A stretch of 44,083 nucleotides of DNA from an uncultured Porphyromonadaceae bacterium (GTDB lineage: Bacteria > Bacteroidota > Bacteroidia > Bacteroidales > Muribaculaceae), in contig CAMWRW010000010.1 of NCBI GenBank assembly GCA_947176755.1, positions 1 to 44,083 of the forward strand, written 5' to 3'. Position 1 is the first letter of the stretch. Each line of letters starts with the position of its first letter. The notes beneath the pieces were generated by a model. The model was not told the origin of the DNA. It searched no databases and saw only the letters and a list, made by a program, of their open reading frames with translations. Below, in pieces: positions 1 through 8,536 of this stretch. The translations under genes and the position numbers were made by a program.

Positions 1-577
1 GACCAAGGCGGTGTGCAAGTTGAGCATAAAGACAGTTGGCTTCAAAAGCAACATTGCGAACCCACTCTTCGTCGGGATGATGGTTGATTGCCCGCATGAG
101 CGTCAGATTCTCCACTATCATCATGATAATTACCCGGATATCATGGGCCAGGGAGAGAATAAGCCCTCGGAAATTCTCCTGATTGGTGGCGGAATTGCGG
201 TTGGAATATTTTCTTACAGCCTCCAGACCGTCAATGAGTGATGTCACATCCTCCCCCCAGTCGGCAAGTATTTCCTCGCGGTTTACGACCTCGTTCCGAA
301 GAGCCGTGTCAAGAATGATTGCCAGAAGAATGTTGCGGTCCGGATCAACCATCTCTGCGAAGCAGTTGGCAGTCCGTAGGGTCATGATCGCCTGTGGCAA
401 TCCGAATCGGTCGTGGGCCGCCAATCCCGGCTTGCGTGCCCGGTTGAGCGTCGATTGCAATCGTTCTCTTTCGGATTCGCTCAGATGTGGAAGAAGGGAG
501 CGGCGCAAGGGAGCGGCAAGGTTTAGAAGCTCCCGCAGTTCGGTTATGGTTAGGTTATCATGTGCGATGTGTTCCAT
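1..577 (-). CDS. RelA/SpoT-family (p)ppGpp synthetase, N-terminal part (runs off left edge)
   Basis: The reading frame opens at ATG 577 and stays open to the window edge (192 codons visible). It covers the N-terminal HD region of a RelA/SpoT homologue. The best anchor is residues 132-149 (NQENFRGLILSLAHDIRV), followed by EANCLYAQLAHRLG at 179-192, which match the conserved RSH blocks just before the synthetase domain. The HD hydrolase is degenerate: where active RSH proteins carry HDxxEDT this one has IILDTALRNE (87-96), and where they carry ADRLHN it has VENLTL (155-160). (p)ppGpp hydrolysis is therefore probably lost, leaving a RelA-like synthetase if the unseen C-terminal part is intact. 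A promoter lies directly against the start codon, with TATATTTG ending 4 nt before the ATG. A plus-strand open frame across the same bases shows no protein family and is rejected. Confidence 0.85.
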   Translation of the reverse strand, partial: MEHIAHDNLTITELRELLNLAAPLRRSLLPHLSESERERLQSTLNRARKPGLAAHDRFGLPQAIMTLRTANCFAEMVDPDRNILLAIILDTALRNEVVNREEILADWGEDVTSLIDGLEAVRKYSNRNSATNQENFRGLILSLAHDIRVIIMMIVENLTLMRAINHHPDEEWVRNVAFEANCLYAQLAHRLG

Positions 578-581
578 ATTG

Positions 582-613
582 CAAATATAATTGATGGATT
601 TGAGTTTCACAAA
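582..613 (-). promoter_or_regulatory. Promoter of the RSH gene, predicted leaderless
   Basis: On the minus strand TTTG (613-610), a 20-bp spacer and TATATTTG (589-582) match the Bacteroidetes -33/-7 consensus exactly. Only CAAT separates the -7 element from ATG 577, so transcription should begin at or next to the start codon. Confidence 0.7.
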
Positions 614-699
614 CCATCTCTTTGCAAAACTCAAATCCGAAATGTATCAGGGTATTGATGTCAATTGTCGGAAGAAAACGGCCCGTGAGTCGCGTTCGC

Positions 700-1749
700 T
701 CAGTGGCGTCTGATGAAGGAGAAGATTGTGTCGTATGCAGCCTCTCTGTGGGGGGATTCGGAGAGTATGAGGTCGTGCAGTCCGCTGTCTATTGTGCAGA
801 CTTCTCGGATATGTCCCAATTTCTCACCCCTTGCCTGAAGCATAGCCGGGTCAAGAACGGCATCCCCGGTCTGGAAAACAGGCTCCCAGTTGCAGCCGTC
901 AATCTTTCGGCTGCTGTGCATCACGAGAATTGGAACAACGATATTCTTGGCATTCTTCATCAATTCGGACTGCGCTCTGTTGATGGCGCCGACCCAACTA
1001 TAAGTCACCGGGGGAGAATAAATCATCTTCCAGTCTGTGTTGTATTCCCATTCTCCGTGAAATTCTTTCAGAAGACTATATGCGTAGCCGTCGCAGTGTC
1101 CTTGCTTGATCTTTGAATTCGGGAAGGCCTTCCCGAGCCAACCGATAACCGGAGCGGCAACGTTTCGCATGAACGGGCTGAAATTCCATTCCAGAAACGG
1201 GGAATCGGTCACGACTCTCTGAACTCCGGTCGAATATCCGCGTGAAGCAGCGAAATACGCCACAGTCAGTCCCCCCGTGGAATGACCGCCAAGCGTGATG
1301 TCAATATTTCCATCGCGTCTAATCTGAGCAAGAGCGGAATCTATATCCGCGAAATACTCCTTCTGGTCGCGGATATTGAAAGGATATTGCCATGGTTCCC
1401 AACTGCGTCCGTAACGTCTGAGATCAACCGCATAGAAATTATAGCCGGAATCGACAAAACGTTCTCCCATTTCTTTTTGGAAGAAGTAGTCGTTAAATCC
1501 ATGAATGTAGAGGAAAGCCCGTTTGCTTTTTCGAGGAGCCAACTTGCGGACAATCGTGCTCCGGCACGGACCGTCGAATGCCTCCCCCTGATTGACATAG
1601 CGGGCCTCATAGCCCGGAAGGATGTCGGCGTGCCAGGTCGTGTCGGTGGTCGGGGTTACAGGTCCGGTGTATTTCTCGGGAAAATGCCATTCGGCGATAG
1701 CGCCCAGAGCGCAGAACGCAGCCAAGGCGAGCACTGGAAGTTTTCGCAT
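700..1749 (-). CDS. Secreted alpha/beta hydrolase (serine aminopeptidase S33-like)
   Basis: This 349-residue protein begins with a probable signal peptide (about residues 1-20, MRKLPVLALAAFCALGAIA), so it should act in the periplasm or at the cell surface. The alpha/beta-hydrolase landmarks are in order: oxyanion-hole YIHGF (81-85), the nucleophile elbow GGHSTGG with Ser157, a late strand PILVMHSSRKIDG likely carrying the acid residue, and the catalytic His in DSGLHDL (His325). This fits the Hydrolase_4/S33 group, which contains lysophospholipases, monoacylglycerol lipases and esterases; the substrate cannot be read from the sequence. It stands alone, 122 bp downstream of the RSH gene start on the same strand, and the upstream region shows no good -33/-7 promoter. 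Confidence 0.85.
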   Translation of the reverse strand: MRKLPVLALAAFCALGAIAEWHFPEKYTGPVTPTTDTTWHADILPGYEARYVNQGEAFDGPCRSTIVRKLAPRKSKRAFLYIHGFNDYFFQKEMGERFVDSGYNFYAVDLRRYGRSWEPWQYPFNIRDQKEYFADIDSALAQIRRDGNIDITLGGHSTGGLTVAYFAASRGYSTGVQRVVTDSPFLEWNFSPFMRNVAAPVIGWLGKAFPNSKIKQGHCDGYAYSLLKEFHGEWEYNTDWKMIYSPPVTYSWVGAINRAQSELMKNAKNIVVPILVMHSSRKIDGCNWEPVFQTGDAVLDPAMLQARGEKLGHIREVCTIDSGLHDLILSESPHREAAYDTIFSFIRRH

Positions 1750-2198
1750 GATTCTGTATTGATTGTTTTAAAATAATTAACATTTGCACTTAGGGAAAGT
1801 TTGTATCTGCTCCTAAATTATCTGTTTTATCGCCATTCCTTGGAAGTCACCGTCTCCCCGCAGGCCGTAAAAATATTGCATAACCGGGATTGTGGTCGAA
1901 CTGTGATAAATATTCCGATAAACTATAAAATTTTGAAAATAATTGGAAATTTCTTAATTTTGCATCATCAGACGTCCAGAACCTCCAGGTATCGGATGTT
2001 GTTATTGAATGAAAAGAAGGTCTGATTTGCACTCTATCCATACAGACCGGCCCTGATCCTCGGCTCGCAGGATCATCTCACAGCAAAAACTCATATTAAT
2101 AAAGATTCAGAACTCCTCCGAGGGAGGCTATTCTGAGAATCCGCAGGTCGTTAAATGTTTCCGGATGGATACTATGGCAACGGCAATTCAATCTAATT
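1750..2198. other. Intergenic region containing the rho promoter and structured leader
   Basis: These 449 bp separate the divergent hydrolase and rho genes. I see no credible small gene. The right half holds the rho promoter at 1932-1962 and a roughly 230-nt 5' leader with three stem-loops: ATCAGAC (1967-1973) with GTCTGAT (2020-2026); TGATCCT (2054-2060) with AGGATCA (2069-2075); and CAGAA..CCTCC (2108-2119) with GGAGG..TTCTG (2123-2135). Confidence 0.7.
1932..1962 (+). promoter_or_regulatory. rho promoter
   Basis: TTTG (1932-1935), a 19-bp spacer and TAATTTTG (1955-1962) match the Bacteroidetes -33/-7 consensus. The predicted transcription start near 1966 leaves a leader of about 230 nt before the rho ATG, far longer than others in the window. 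Confidence 0.75.
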
Positions 2199-4181
2199 AT
2201 GCAAAGTCTTGAAGAATTAATGTCGATGGATGATGCCGCGCTTCGTGGCCTCGCAGAATCGATGGGAATGAAGAAATTTCCTGATGACAAACAGGAGATA
2301 GCCTTTTATATTATTGATCACGCTTCAGAAATGGAAGCTAAGGAAGAGGTGGCCAAGATGCAGCCGAAAGCTAAGCGCGGCCGCAAGCCGAAGGCCAAGC
2401 CGGCTGAGGAGGAGGCTGCTGCTTCCGTTGAAAATGCTCCCGAATCTGTAGCCGAGACTGCCCCCGCCCCAAAGAAGCGCGGACGCAAACCAAAGGCTAA
2501 AACTGCTGATGAAGATCCGCAGTTGTCGGCGGAGGCTCAGAAACCCGCCGAGGAAATTCCAGAAGAAGCCACCGCTAAAATTCGGAAGAAACCGGGCCCG
2601 AAGGCCGGAAAATCGCGTGCTCAGCGCGAAACGGCTCAGGAAATAAAGGCTCCCCGTCAGGAAGAACCCATGCAGCTTGCGATTCCTGATTTTTATCCCG
2701 AGAATAAGGAAGTCGCCGAGGTTGAGGCTGCCCCGGCCGGGGAAACTCCCGTCCGGCCTGAACGTCGTCCCGACAATGTCGCTCCCGCCTTGAATGAGGC
2801 TCCCAGGGAAATGCAATCACGTCCTGTCAACCGACCCTCACTTGATTCTTTTTTCGGAAACGCCTCTAAACGACGGACTTTTGTTCCCCGTTCACAAAGA
2901 GAAATTCAAGAAGCTGCAATTGCCGCCGCACAGGCCCCGATTATTATTTCCGATCCCGGAGTGGAGCAAAAAGTCGCAAAACTCCCCAAGCATCACGCAA
3001 AGAAACAGCGCATGCAGCAGCGGCAGCAGCCCCGACAGCCCCGGCAGGAAACTATCTATGATTTTGAAGGACTGATCACGACTTACGGAGTGCTTGAGAT
3101 TATGCCGGAGGGATTCGGATTTCTCCGTTCGAGCGATTATAATTATCTCGGAAGTCCGGATGATGTGCTCGTGACTCAACAGCAAATCCGTGATTTCGGC
3201 CTGAAGACGGGAGATGTCGTTGAAGGGGGAATCAGAACTCCCCGTCAGGGAGAGAAATACTTCCCCTTGTGTCGAGTTATCTCAATCAATGGCCTCCCTC
3301 CCGAAAAGGCTCGCGACCGCGTTCCCTTCGAACATCTCGTGCCTCTCTTTCCGGAAGAAAAATTTAATCTCACGGGAGGAAAACAGGGTAATATCTCAAC
3401 GCGTGTCGTCGATATGTTTGCCCCGATCGGCAAAGGCCAGCGAGCTCTCATCGTCGCTCCTCCAAAAACCGGTAAGACGATTCTCCTCAAGGATATAGCT
3501 AACGCTATTGCAGAGAATCATCCTGACACGTACATAATCATGCTCCTGATTGACGAACGTCCCGAGGAGGTGACCGATATGAGCCGCAGTGTCAACGCGG
3601 AGGTTATCGCCTCCACATTCGATGAGCCGGCAGAACGTCATGTCAAGATTGCCGGACTTGTGCTTGAGAAGGCTAAACGCCTTGTCGAGAGCGGTCACGA
3701 CGTCGTTATCATGCTTGATTCCATCACGCGTCTTGCGCGTGCTTATAATACGGTCTCGCCCGCTTCCGGAAAAATCCTTTCCGGCGGTGTCGACGCTAAT
3801 GCCCTCCAGCGGCCAAAGAGATTCTTCGGCGCGGCCAGAAATATTGAAAACGGTGGCTCGCTGACTATCATTGCCACAGCCCTCACCGAGACCAGCTCGA
3901 AGATGGACGAAGTCATCTTTGAGGAATTCAAGGGCACCGGTAATATGGAACTTCAGCTTGACCGGAAACTCTCTAACAAACGAATCTTCCCCGCTGTCGA
4001 CATTATCTCTTCATCGACTCGTCGCGACGATCTCCTCCTCCCGCAGGAAACGCTCAACAGAATGTGGATTCTGCGTAATTATCTCGCCGACATGAATTCT
4101 CTCGAAGCGATGGAATTCATTAAGAAGCGTATGGAGCTTACTCGTAGTAACGAGGAACTCCTTGTCACGATGGAACGCTGA
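2199..4181 (+). CDS. rho: Transcription termination factor Rho with long disordered insertion
   Basis: Rho is the hexameric RNA-dependent ATPase that ends transcription. At 660 residues it is about 240 longer than the E. coli protein. Residues 1-45 form the Rho N-terminal helical domain. Residues about 48-285 are a low-complexity charged insertion rich in K, R, E, P, A and Q with two AT-hook-like RGRKPK motifs (60-65 and 94-99). The cold-shock-like RNA-binding domain starts at YDFEGLI (287), with [10 protein letters not shown] as the RNP region. The ATPase core has the P-loop APPKTGKT (420-427; the commoner form has AGKT), the Walker B region [16 protein letters not shown], and the Q/R-loop and C-terminal signatures through LRNYLADMN. 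Such insertions are typical of Bacteroidetes Rho, and in Bacteroides thetaiotaomicron the disordered region has been linked to phase separation. It is the first gene of a four-gene run; its stop overlaps the aroC start (TGATG). Confidence 0.97.
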   Translation: MQSLEELMSMDDAALRGLAESMGMKKFPDDKQEIAFYIIDHASEMEAKEEVAKMQPKAKRGRKPKAKPAEEEAAASVENAPESVAETAPAPKKRGRKPKAKTADEDPQLSAEAQKPAEEIPEEATAKIRKKPGPKAGKSRAQRETAQEIKAPRQEEPMQLAIPDFYPENKEVAEVEAAPAGETPVRPERRPDNVAPALNEAPREMQSRPVNRPSLDSFFGNASKRRTFVPRSQREIQEAAIAAAQAPIIISDPGVEQKVAKLPKHHAKKQRMQQRQQPRQPRQETIYDFEGLITTYGVLEIMPEGFGFLRSSDYNYLGSPDDVLVTQQQIRDFGLKTGDVVEGGIRTPRQGEKYFPLCRVISINGLPPEKARDRVPFEHLVPLFPEEKFNLTGGKQGNISTRVVDMFAPIGKGQRALIVAPPKTGKTILLKDIANAIAENHPDTYIIMLLIDERPEEVTDMSRSVNAEVIASTFDEPAERHVKIAGLVLEKAKRLVESGHDVVIMLDSITRLARAYNTVSPASGKILSGGVDANALQRPKRFFGAARNIENGGSLTIIATALTETSSKMDEVIFEEFKGTGNMELQLDRKLSNKRIFPAVDIISSSTRRDDLLLPQETLNRMWILRNYLADMNSLEAMEFIKKRMELTRSNEELLVTMER

Positions 4182-5182
4182 TGAACAGTTTTGGAACTCT
4201 ACTGCGACTTTCGACTTTCGGAGAAAGTCACGGTCCGGCAATGGGTGGCATTCTTGACGGGATGCCGCCCGGCTTGCATCTGGATCTATCGATTGCAGAG
4301 GGTCTGCTTGCCCGCCGTCGCCCGGGACAAGCGGTCGGCACGTCACAACGTAAAGAATCCGACTGCGTTGAATGGCTGTCGGGCTTTTCTCCCGAGGGAT
4401 TGACTCTCGGATCTTCCATTGGGTTCATAATCAGGAATAAGGATGCCCGCTCCAAGGATTACGACTTGGAACTTCGTCCGTTGCGCCCGAATCATGCTGA
4501 CTTTACTTATATGGAAAAGTATGGCATTCACGATTTCCGTGGCGGCGGACGCGCAAGTGCTCGCGAGACTGTCTCCTGGGTTGCTGCCGGAGGCCTTGTT
4601 TTGGCGTGGCTTCATTCGTTGGGGATTTCAGTTTCCGCCGAGTCTTTTCCCGGAGGCGACGTGAAGGCTGCGATGTGCGACGGAGACTCTATCGGGGGTT
4701 ATGTGAAATGCAGGATTGAGGGACTTAAGGCCGGAGTCGGCCAACCGGTCGGAGATAAACTCCATGCCCGGCTTGCGGCGGCCATGATGAGCATTAATGC
4801 GGCAAAGGCCTTTGAATATGGCGATGGTATTGCAGCCGCCTCTATGAGGGGATCTCAAGCTGCCGACCTTTTTAAGCCCGGTCTCCCGAAAGAATCTCCG
4901 TGCATTACGAATCATTCCGGAGGCGTTCAGGGGGGAATCTCCAACGGAATGCCGGTCGAGTTGAGGGTTTGGTTCAAGCCCACTCCAACAATTATGCAGG
5001 AAATCTCCACTGTAGATATGAATGGCCGTCCTTGCACGATGCCTCCCGCCGGGCGCCATGATGCGTGCGTAGCGCTTCGGGCTGCCCCGATTGTCGAGGC
5101 AATGGCCGCCTTGGTGATTGGCGACTTGCTTCTGCAGGGTGCAGCCACGGAAAGTTTCGGTGTAGCTAAAAGAATTTTCTGA
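4181..5182 (+). CDS. aroC: Chorismate synthase
   Basis: AroC makes chorismate from 5-enolpyruvylshikimate-3-phosphate, the last shikimate-pathway step, using reduced FMN. The 333-residue protein shows all family blocks: STFGESHGPAMGG near the N-terminus, RRPGQ and SDCVEWLSG, the FMN-binding GGGRASARET, AKAFEYGDG, NHSGGVQGGISNGMP and the C-terminal RHDACVALRAAPIVEAMAAL. It is at the short end of the family because the C-terminal tail is brief, but no catalytic block is missing. ATG 4181 shares one base with the rho stop codon, which argues for translational coupling. Confidence 0.97.
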   Translation: MNSFGTLLRLSTFGESHGPAMGGILDGMPPGLHLDLSIAEGLLARRRPGQAVGTSQRKESDCVEWLSGFSPEGLTLGSSIGFIIRNKDARSKDYDLELRPLRPNHADFTYMEKYGIHDFRGGGRASARETVSWVAAGGLVLAWLHSLGISVSAESFPGGDVKAAMCDGDSIGGYVKCRIEGLKAGVGQPVGDKLHARLAAAMMSINAAKAFEYGDGIAAASMRGSQAADLFKPGLPKESPCITNHSGGVQGGISNGMPVELRVWFKPTPTIMQEISTVDMNGRPCTMPPAGRHDACVALRAAPIVEAMAALVIGDLLLQGAATESFGVAKRIF

Positions 5183-5184
5183 CC

Positions 5185-6114
5185 ATGAATCCATTTTATA
5201 CCGACTACGCGGAGTATCTGTCGCGTTTTTACGGCAATCGTAAGGTGCAGAAGATTTCGGTAAACGCCGGGTTCTCCTGTCCGAATCGTGACGGCACAAT
5301 TGGTCATGGTGGTTGTATTTACTGTGCTAATTCCTCCTTTACGCCGGGGTATTGCTTCGAGAAGACGGGAATCAGCCAACAACTTGTCGCGGGCAAAGAA
5401 TTTTTCGGCAGGAAATATCCTGCAATGGAATATATCGCCTATTTCCAATCTTATACTAATACGTATTCCGGTGATACTTCTCGGCTTAAGAGAATCTACG
5501 AGGAGGCTCTCTCTGTAAACGGAGTCGTTGGTTTGGCGATAGGTACGCGCCCCGATTGTCTTCCTGATGAAGTTGTGGAGTTGCTTGCGCGTCTCAACCA
5601 ATATGTTCCGGTGTTTGTTGAACTTGGTGTGGAGACTATGTCTGACGAGACGTTAAGGCTAATCAACCGCGGTCATTCAGCTGCTCAGACAGTGGATGCT
5701 GTCCGCAGGCTGGCCGAGGCCGGACTCCATGTGGGTGTCCACCTTATTGCCGGGTTACCCGGAGAAGATGAGGAGAGGATAATGAAATCGTTGGCTGAAA
5801 TTGTTGAGTTGCCGGTTGAATCGCTAAAATTGCATCATCTGCAGGTGCTTCGTGGCACAGAACTTTCACGCAGAATTGATGCGGGCGAGATTGCTGTGCC
5901 CGATTTTACCCCCCAACGATATGTCGACTTATGTTGCAGGGTCGTCAAGTTTGTTCCGCGTAGAATAGCAATTGAACGTTTTCTCGCCTCGGCCCCTCCG
6001 GAAATGGTCGTTTCTCCGCGCTGGGGATTGAAAAACTATCAGTTTGTCAATCTTCTCCACAATCGCTTGAATGATGAAATGAAATTGAATAAAATAATAG
6101 AATCAAATGAATAA
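5185..6114 (+). CDS. Radical SAM protein, YhcC family (TIGR01212)
   Basis: The 309-residue protein carries the Elp3-like radical SAM cluster motif with Cys32, Cys44 and Cys47 (CPNRDGTIGHGGCIYC), the same C-x11-C-x2-C pattern as E. coli YhcC and other TIGR01212 members. Further family blocks are ARLNQYVPVFVELGVET, AGLHVGVHLIAGLPGEDEE and ESLKLHHLQVLRGTEL. A 4Fe-4S cluster binding SAM is expected; the substrate of this family is not settled. Its ATG lies two bases past the aroC stop, and its end overlaps the next gene by 8 nt, so it is part of the rho run. Confidence 0.93.
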   Translation: MNPFYTDYAEYLSRFYGNRKVQKISVNAGFSCPNRDGTIGHGGCIYCANSSFTPGYCFEKTGISQQLVAGKEFFGRKYPAMEYIAYFQSYTNTYSGDTSRLKRIYEEALSVNGVVGLAIGTRPDCLPDEVVELLARLNQYVPVFVELGVETMSDETLRLINRGHSAAQTVDAVRRLAEAGLHVGVHLIAGLPGEDEERIMKSLAEIVELPVESLKLHHLQVLRGTELSRRIDAGEIAVPDFTPQRYVDLCCRVVKFVPRRIAIERFLASAPPEMVVSPRWGLKNYQFVNLLHNRLNDEMKLNKIIESNE

Positions 6115-6676
6115 GACGATGTTATTTGCGTTGGCGGCATTGGTCTCGGCCTTTACAGCCCGGGCAGAAAGTCCCGCTATGCCTGAGCCGCAAGAGATAG
6201 AGGTCAAGGAGATTCTCGCCGACTCGGTCGGAGAGCCCCTTGTTTATGAAGTTCCTGAGGCATATTCTCCGGATGCTCCTGATTTTCAACTGGTGAACAT
6301 TGACGGCAAAGAAACTCGCCTCTCCGACTTCAGAGGAAAATGGGTAATAGTTGATTTCTGGGGGAGCTGGTGCCCATGGTGTATCAAGGGATTCCCTAAG
6401 CTGAAAGAAACTTATGCCCAAGTAAAAGATAAAGTGGAAGTTATTGGGATTGATTGCGGAGATACTCCCGAGGTTTGGAAAGAGGCCGTGAAGCATTATC
6501 AGTTGCCATGGGTGAATCTCTACAATCCTATGGAGGGGGGAGATGCCCTGTTGGATGCCTACAATATCCAAGGCTTCCCGACAAAAGTGATAATTGATCC
6601 TGAAGGAAAGATTCGAAATGTTACCTCCGGAGAGAATCCTGTCTTTTATGATGTACTCTTCGACCTGATAAAGTAA
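6107..6676 (+). CDS. TlpA-like thioredoxin-fold redox protein, exported
   Basis: This is a 189-residue protein with a signal peptide (about residues 1-20, ending TARA) followed by a TlpA/ResA-type thioredoxin fold. The active site is WGSWCPWC, with redox cysteines 89 and 92, preceded by APDFQLVNIDGKETRLSDFRGK typical of the AhpC/TSA-TlpA group. The cis-Pro loop is GFPTKVIID. It probably reduces or shuffles disulfides in the periplasm; the partner is unknown. The start ATG lies inside the end of the radical SAM gene. No clear terminator follows. Confidence 0.88.
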   Translation: MNKTMLFALAALVSAFTARAESPAMPEPQEIEVKEILADSVGEPLVYEVPEAYSPDAPDFQLVNIDGKETRLSDFRGKWVIVDFWGSWCPWCIKGFPKLKETYAQVKDKVEVIGIDCGDTPEVWKEAVKHYQLPWVNLYNPMEGGDALLDAYNIQGFPTKVIIDPEGKIRNVTSGENPVFYDVLFDLIK

Positions 6677-6768
6677 TCTTTTCCTGAAAGGAGACTTCAT
6701 GGAACAGCTTTGTAGTTTCTTTATTACCAAATATATAGATTAAATTTCGTAAAAAAGAGATAATATTT

Positions 6769-6800
6769 TTTGGTGGAATGAAAAAAAAGCTGTAACTTTG
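6769..6800 (+). promoter_or_regulatory. tRNA-His promoter
   Basis: TTTG (6769-6772), a 20-bp spacer and TAACTTTG (6793-6800) match the Bacteroidetes promoter consensus 45 bp ahead of the tRNA. Confidence 0.75.
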
Positions 6801-6844
6801 CAGAGCAAAAGGGAAACTTGATAGTTCTCCCCGGAGCTCAAAAT

Positions 6845-6919
<75 letters not shown>

Positions 6920-6930
6920 CCTCGTAAAAA

Positions 6931-6956
6931 GGCGTTGAGAAATCAACGCCTTTTTT
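6931..6956. terminator. Intrinsic terminator shared by tRNA-His and tilS
   Basis: GGCGTTGA, a GAAA loop and TCAACGCC are followed by six T. Five A precede the stem, so it can also serve the convergent tilS gene. Confidence 0.9.
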
Positions 6957-6996
6957 GATGTCTTCCAAAATTTTTCCCGAAAGAGGATTGGCGCGG

Positions 6997-8406
6997 TCAG
7001 CTTTCCTGTTGTCGGATGGAGAAATGAGAGGCTGTCAGGGTTGACGGAGTCAGCAGATAATTGCGCGACCTGCATAGCCCTCCGACCCACACGATTTCCT
7101 TCGTGTCCTTACGCTCTGCTATGATTACTTCCGTTTTGCGGATGGCGTCAAGCTTGGCATCCTTCATCAGTTTGCTTACCAATTTCGTGCCCTTCATACC
7201 CAGCGGAGCTATGCGGTCGCCGATTTGAGGGTGGCGTAGATTATAATCTGTCAGACGACCCGGCAACCACACTTCTTCTAATCCCGATTGTCTGATCTTT
7301 GCAAACAATTCCTCGGTTATTTCTACTTCCTCCATTATAACCCGACGATCCGGAATATCCTGAGTCTCATCTTTGCCCGGAACATATTTCAGCCCTTCGC
7401 GTTCGCGTAGTATCTTCCCCTCGGGTAGCATCCAGTGTTGCCCGCTCTCGGCTTTGTCGCTTGCCAACGAGCGAATTATGTCGTCGGAGATAAATGCGGA
7501 GCCTCCGTGTCGTTCCACCCATTTCCCTAGAAGCCAGGAGGGAGACGCTACGCCTTTAATTGTGTCATAGCTTAATAGCAGCTCTTTGTCAGTTAATAGT
7601 CGGTCGGCTAATGATTGCGACATCTCATGTTCTTCTCGAAGCCGGGTGAGGGTGCGTGTGATAGTCTTTTTGACTCCCGGCCAACGACTTTCCACAAGGG
7701 GCAGCAGCTCATTGCGGATGAAATTCCGCCTGTATGTGCTGTCGGCATTCGATGAATCAGTAACGTAGCGCAGGTTATTCTCGGCAACATACTCCAGAAT
7801 ATCCTTCCTGCTGACACTCAAAAGGGGGCGGATAATCTCCCCGTTGTCCGGCAACATTCCCTTTAGTCCGGTCAAAGAACTGCCCCGGAACAGATTCAGA
7901 AACATTGTCTCGATATTGTCGTCCGCGTTATGGGCCACCGCTATGCGAGAAGCCTTTTTGTCCGCCATCACTTTCCTGAAAAAATCATAACGGAGTTCGC
8001 GACAGGCCATTTCTATTGATGTTCCCGGATGACGCCGGCGGTAGTCTCCGATATCGAAGTGAGTAATAAGGAGCGGAACATTCAATTCATCGCATAGCTG
8101 CTCTGCGAACATCATGTCCCGGTTGCTTTCCTCTCCCCGAAGATGGAAGTTGCAATGGACGGCTATAAGAGAAGATCCGGGAGAGGGGTGGACTTCCTCG
8201 CGGTATCCCGCAAATATATGAGGATGATGGAAGGTAAGCGAACGGAGAGAATGCAGGAGTGTCACGCTGTCTGCCCCCCCGCTAACACCGACGATTAGTC
8301 TCAACGGCCTTTTACCGCCGCTTTCGAAGGCCTCTTCCAAGTTTTTTTTTACAGCCTTGAACAGAACCTCCGGCCCTCCTTTCTTGCTATTTCGCTGAAT
8401 GTCCAT
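6997..8406 (-). CDS. tilS: tRNA(Ile)-lysidine synthase
   Basis: TilS converts the wobble cytidine of tRNA-Ile2 (CAU) to lysidine, switching codon reading from AUG to AUA. The N-terminal PP-loop ATPase motif GVSGGADSVTLLHSL is at about residues 40-54, followed by HCNFHLRGEESNRD, ACRELRYDF and the family block AVAHNADDNIETMFLNLFRGSSLTGL. The C-terminal part (RHPQIGDRIAPLGMKGTKLVSKLMKDAK) is the TilS substrate-binding domain. I use ATG 8406. An in-frame TTG three codons upstream lies inside the predicted -7 element and is unlikely. The length, 469 residues, is normal for Bacteroidetes. It is divergent from rubrerythrin. Confidence 0.95.
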   Translation of the reverse strand: MDIQRNSKKGGPEVLFKAVKKNLEEAFESGGKRPLRLIVGVSGGADSVTLLHSLRSLTFHHPHIFAGYREEVHPSPGSSLIAVHCNFHLRGEESNRDMMFAEQLCDELNVPLLITHFDIGDYRRRHPGTSIEMACRELRYDFFRKVMADKKASRIAVAHNADDNIETMFLNLFRGSSLTGLKGMLPDNGEIIRPLLSVSRKDILEYVAENNLRYVTDSSNADSTYRRNFIRNELLPLVESRWPGVKKTITRTLTRLREEHEMSQSLADRLLTDKELLLSYDTIKGVASPSWLLGKWVERHGGSAFISDDIIRSLASDKAESGQHWMLPEGKILREREGLKYVPGKDETQDIPDRRVIMEEVEITEELFAKIRQSGLEEVWLPGRLTDYNLRHPQIGDRIAPLGMKGTKLVSKLMKDAKLDAIRKTEVIIAERKDTKEIVWVGGLCRSRNYLLTPSTLTASHFSIRQQES

Positions 8407-8412
8407 CTGATG

Positions 8413-8420
8413 CAAAATTA
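8413..8420 (-). promoter_or_regulatory. tilS -7 promoter element, near-leaderless
   Basis: TAATTTTG on the minus strand ends 6 nt before ATG 8406. The -33 element is not recognisable, so confidence is lower than for the other promoters. Confidence 0.5.
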
Positions 8421-8536
8421 CAAAAAAAATTGAACATTCCTGTTGAACAATATTTCAAGAACGGATGTTACTAAGGAAGCGGCTGAATTATTAATTTCGG
8501 CGGCGAATTCGAACTAAAAACTAAACAACTTATACA

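Noticed and set aside
183..590. Plus-strand open frame of 135 codons near the left edge
   Set aside because: The opposite strand encodes a recognisable RelA/SpoT N-terminus over the same bases with a matching promoter; the plus frame shows no family signature.
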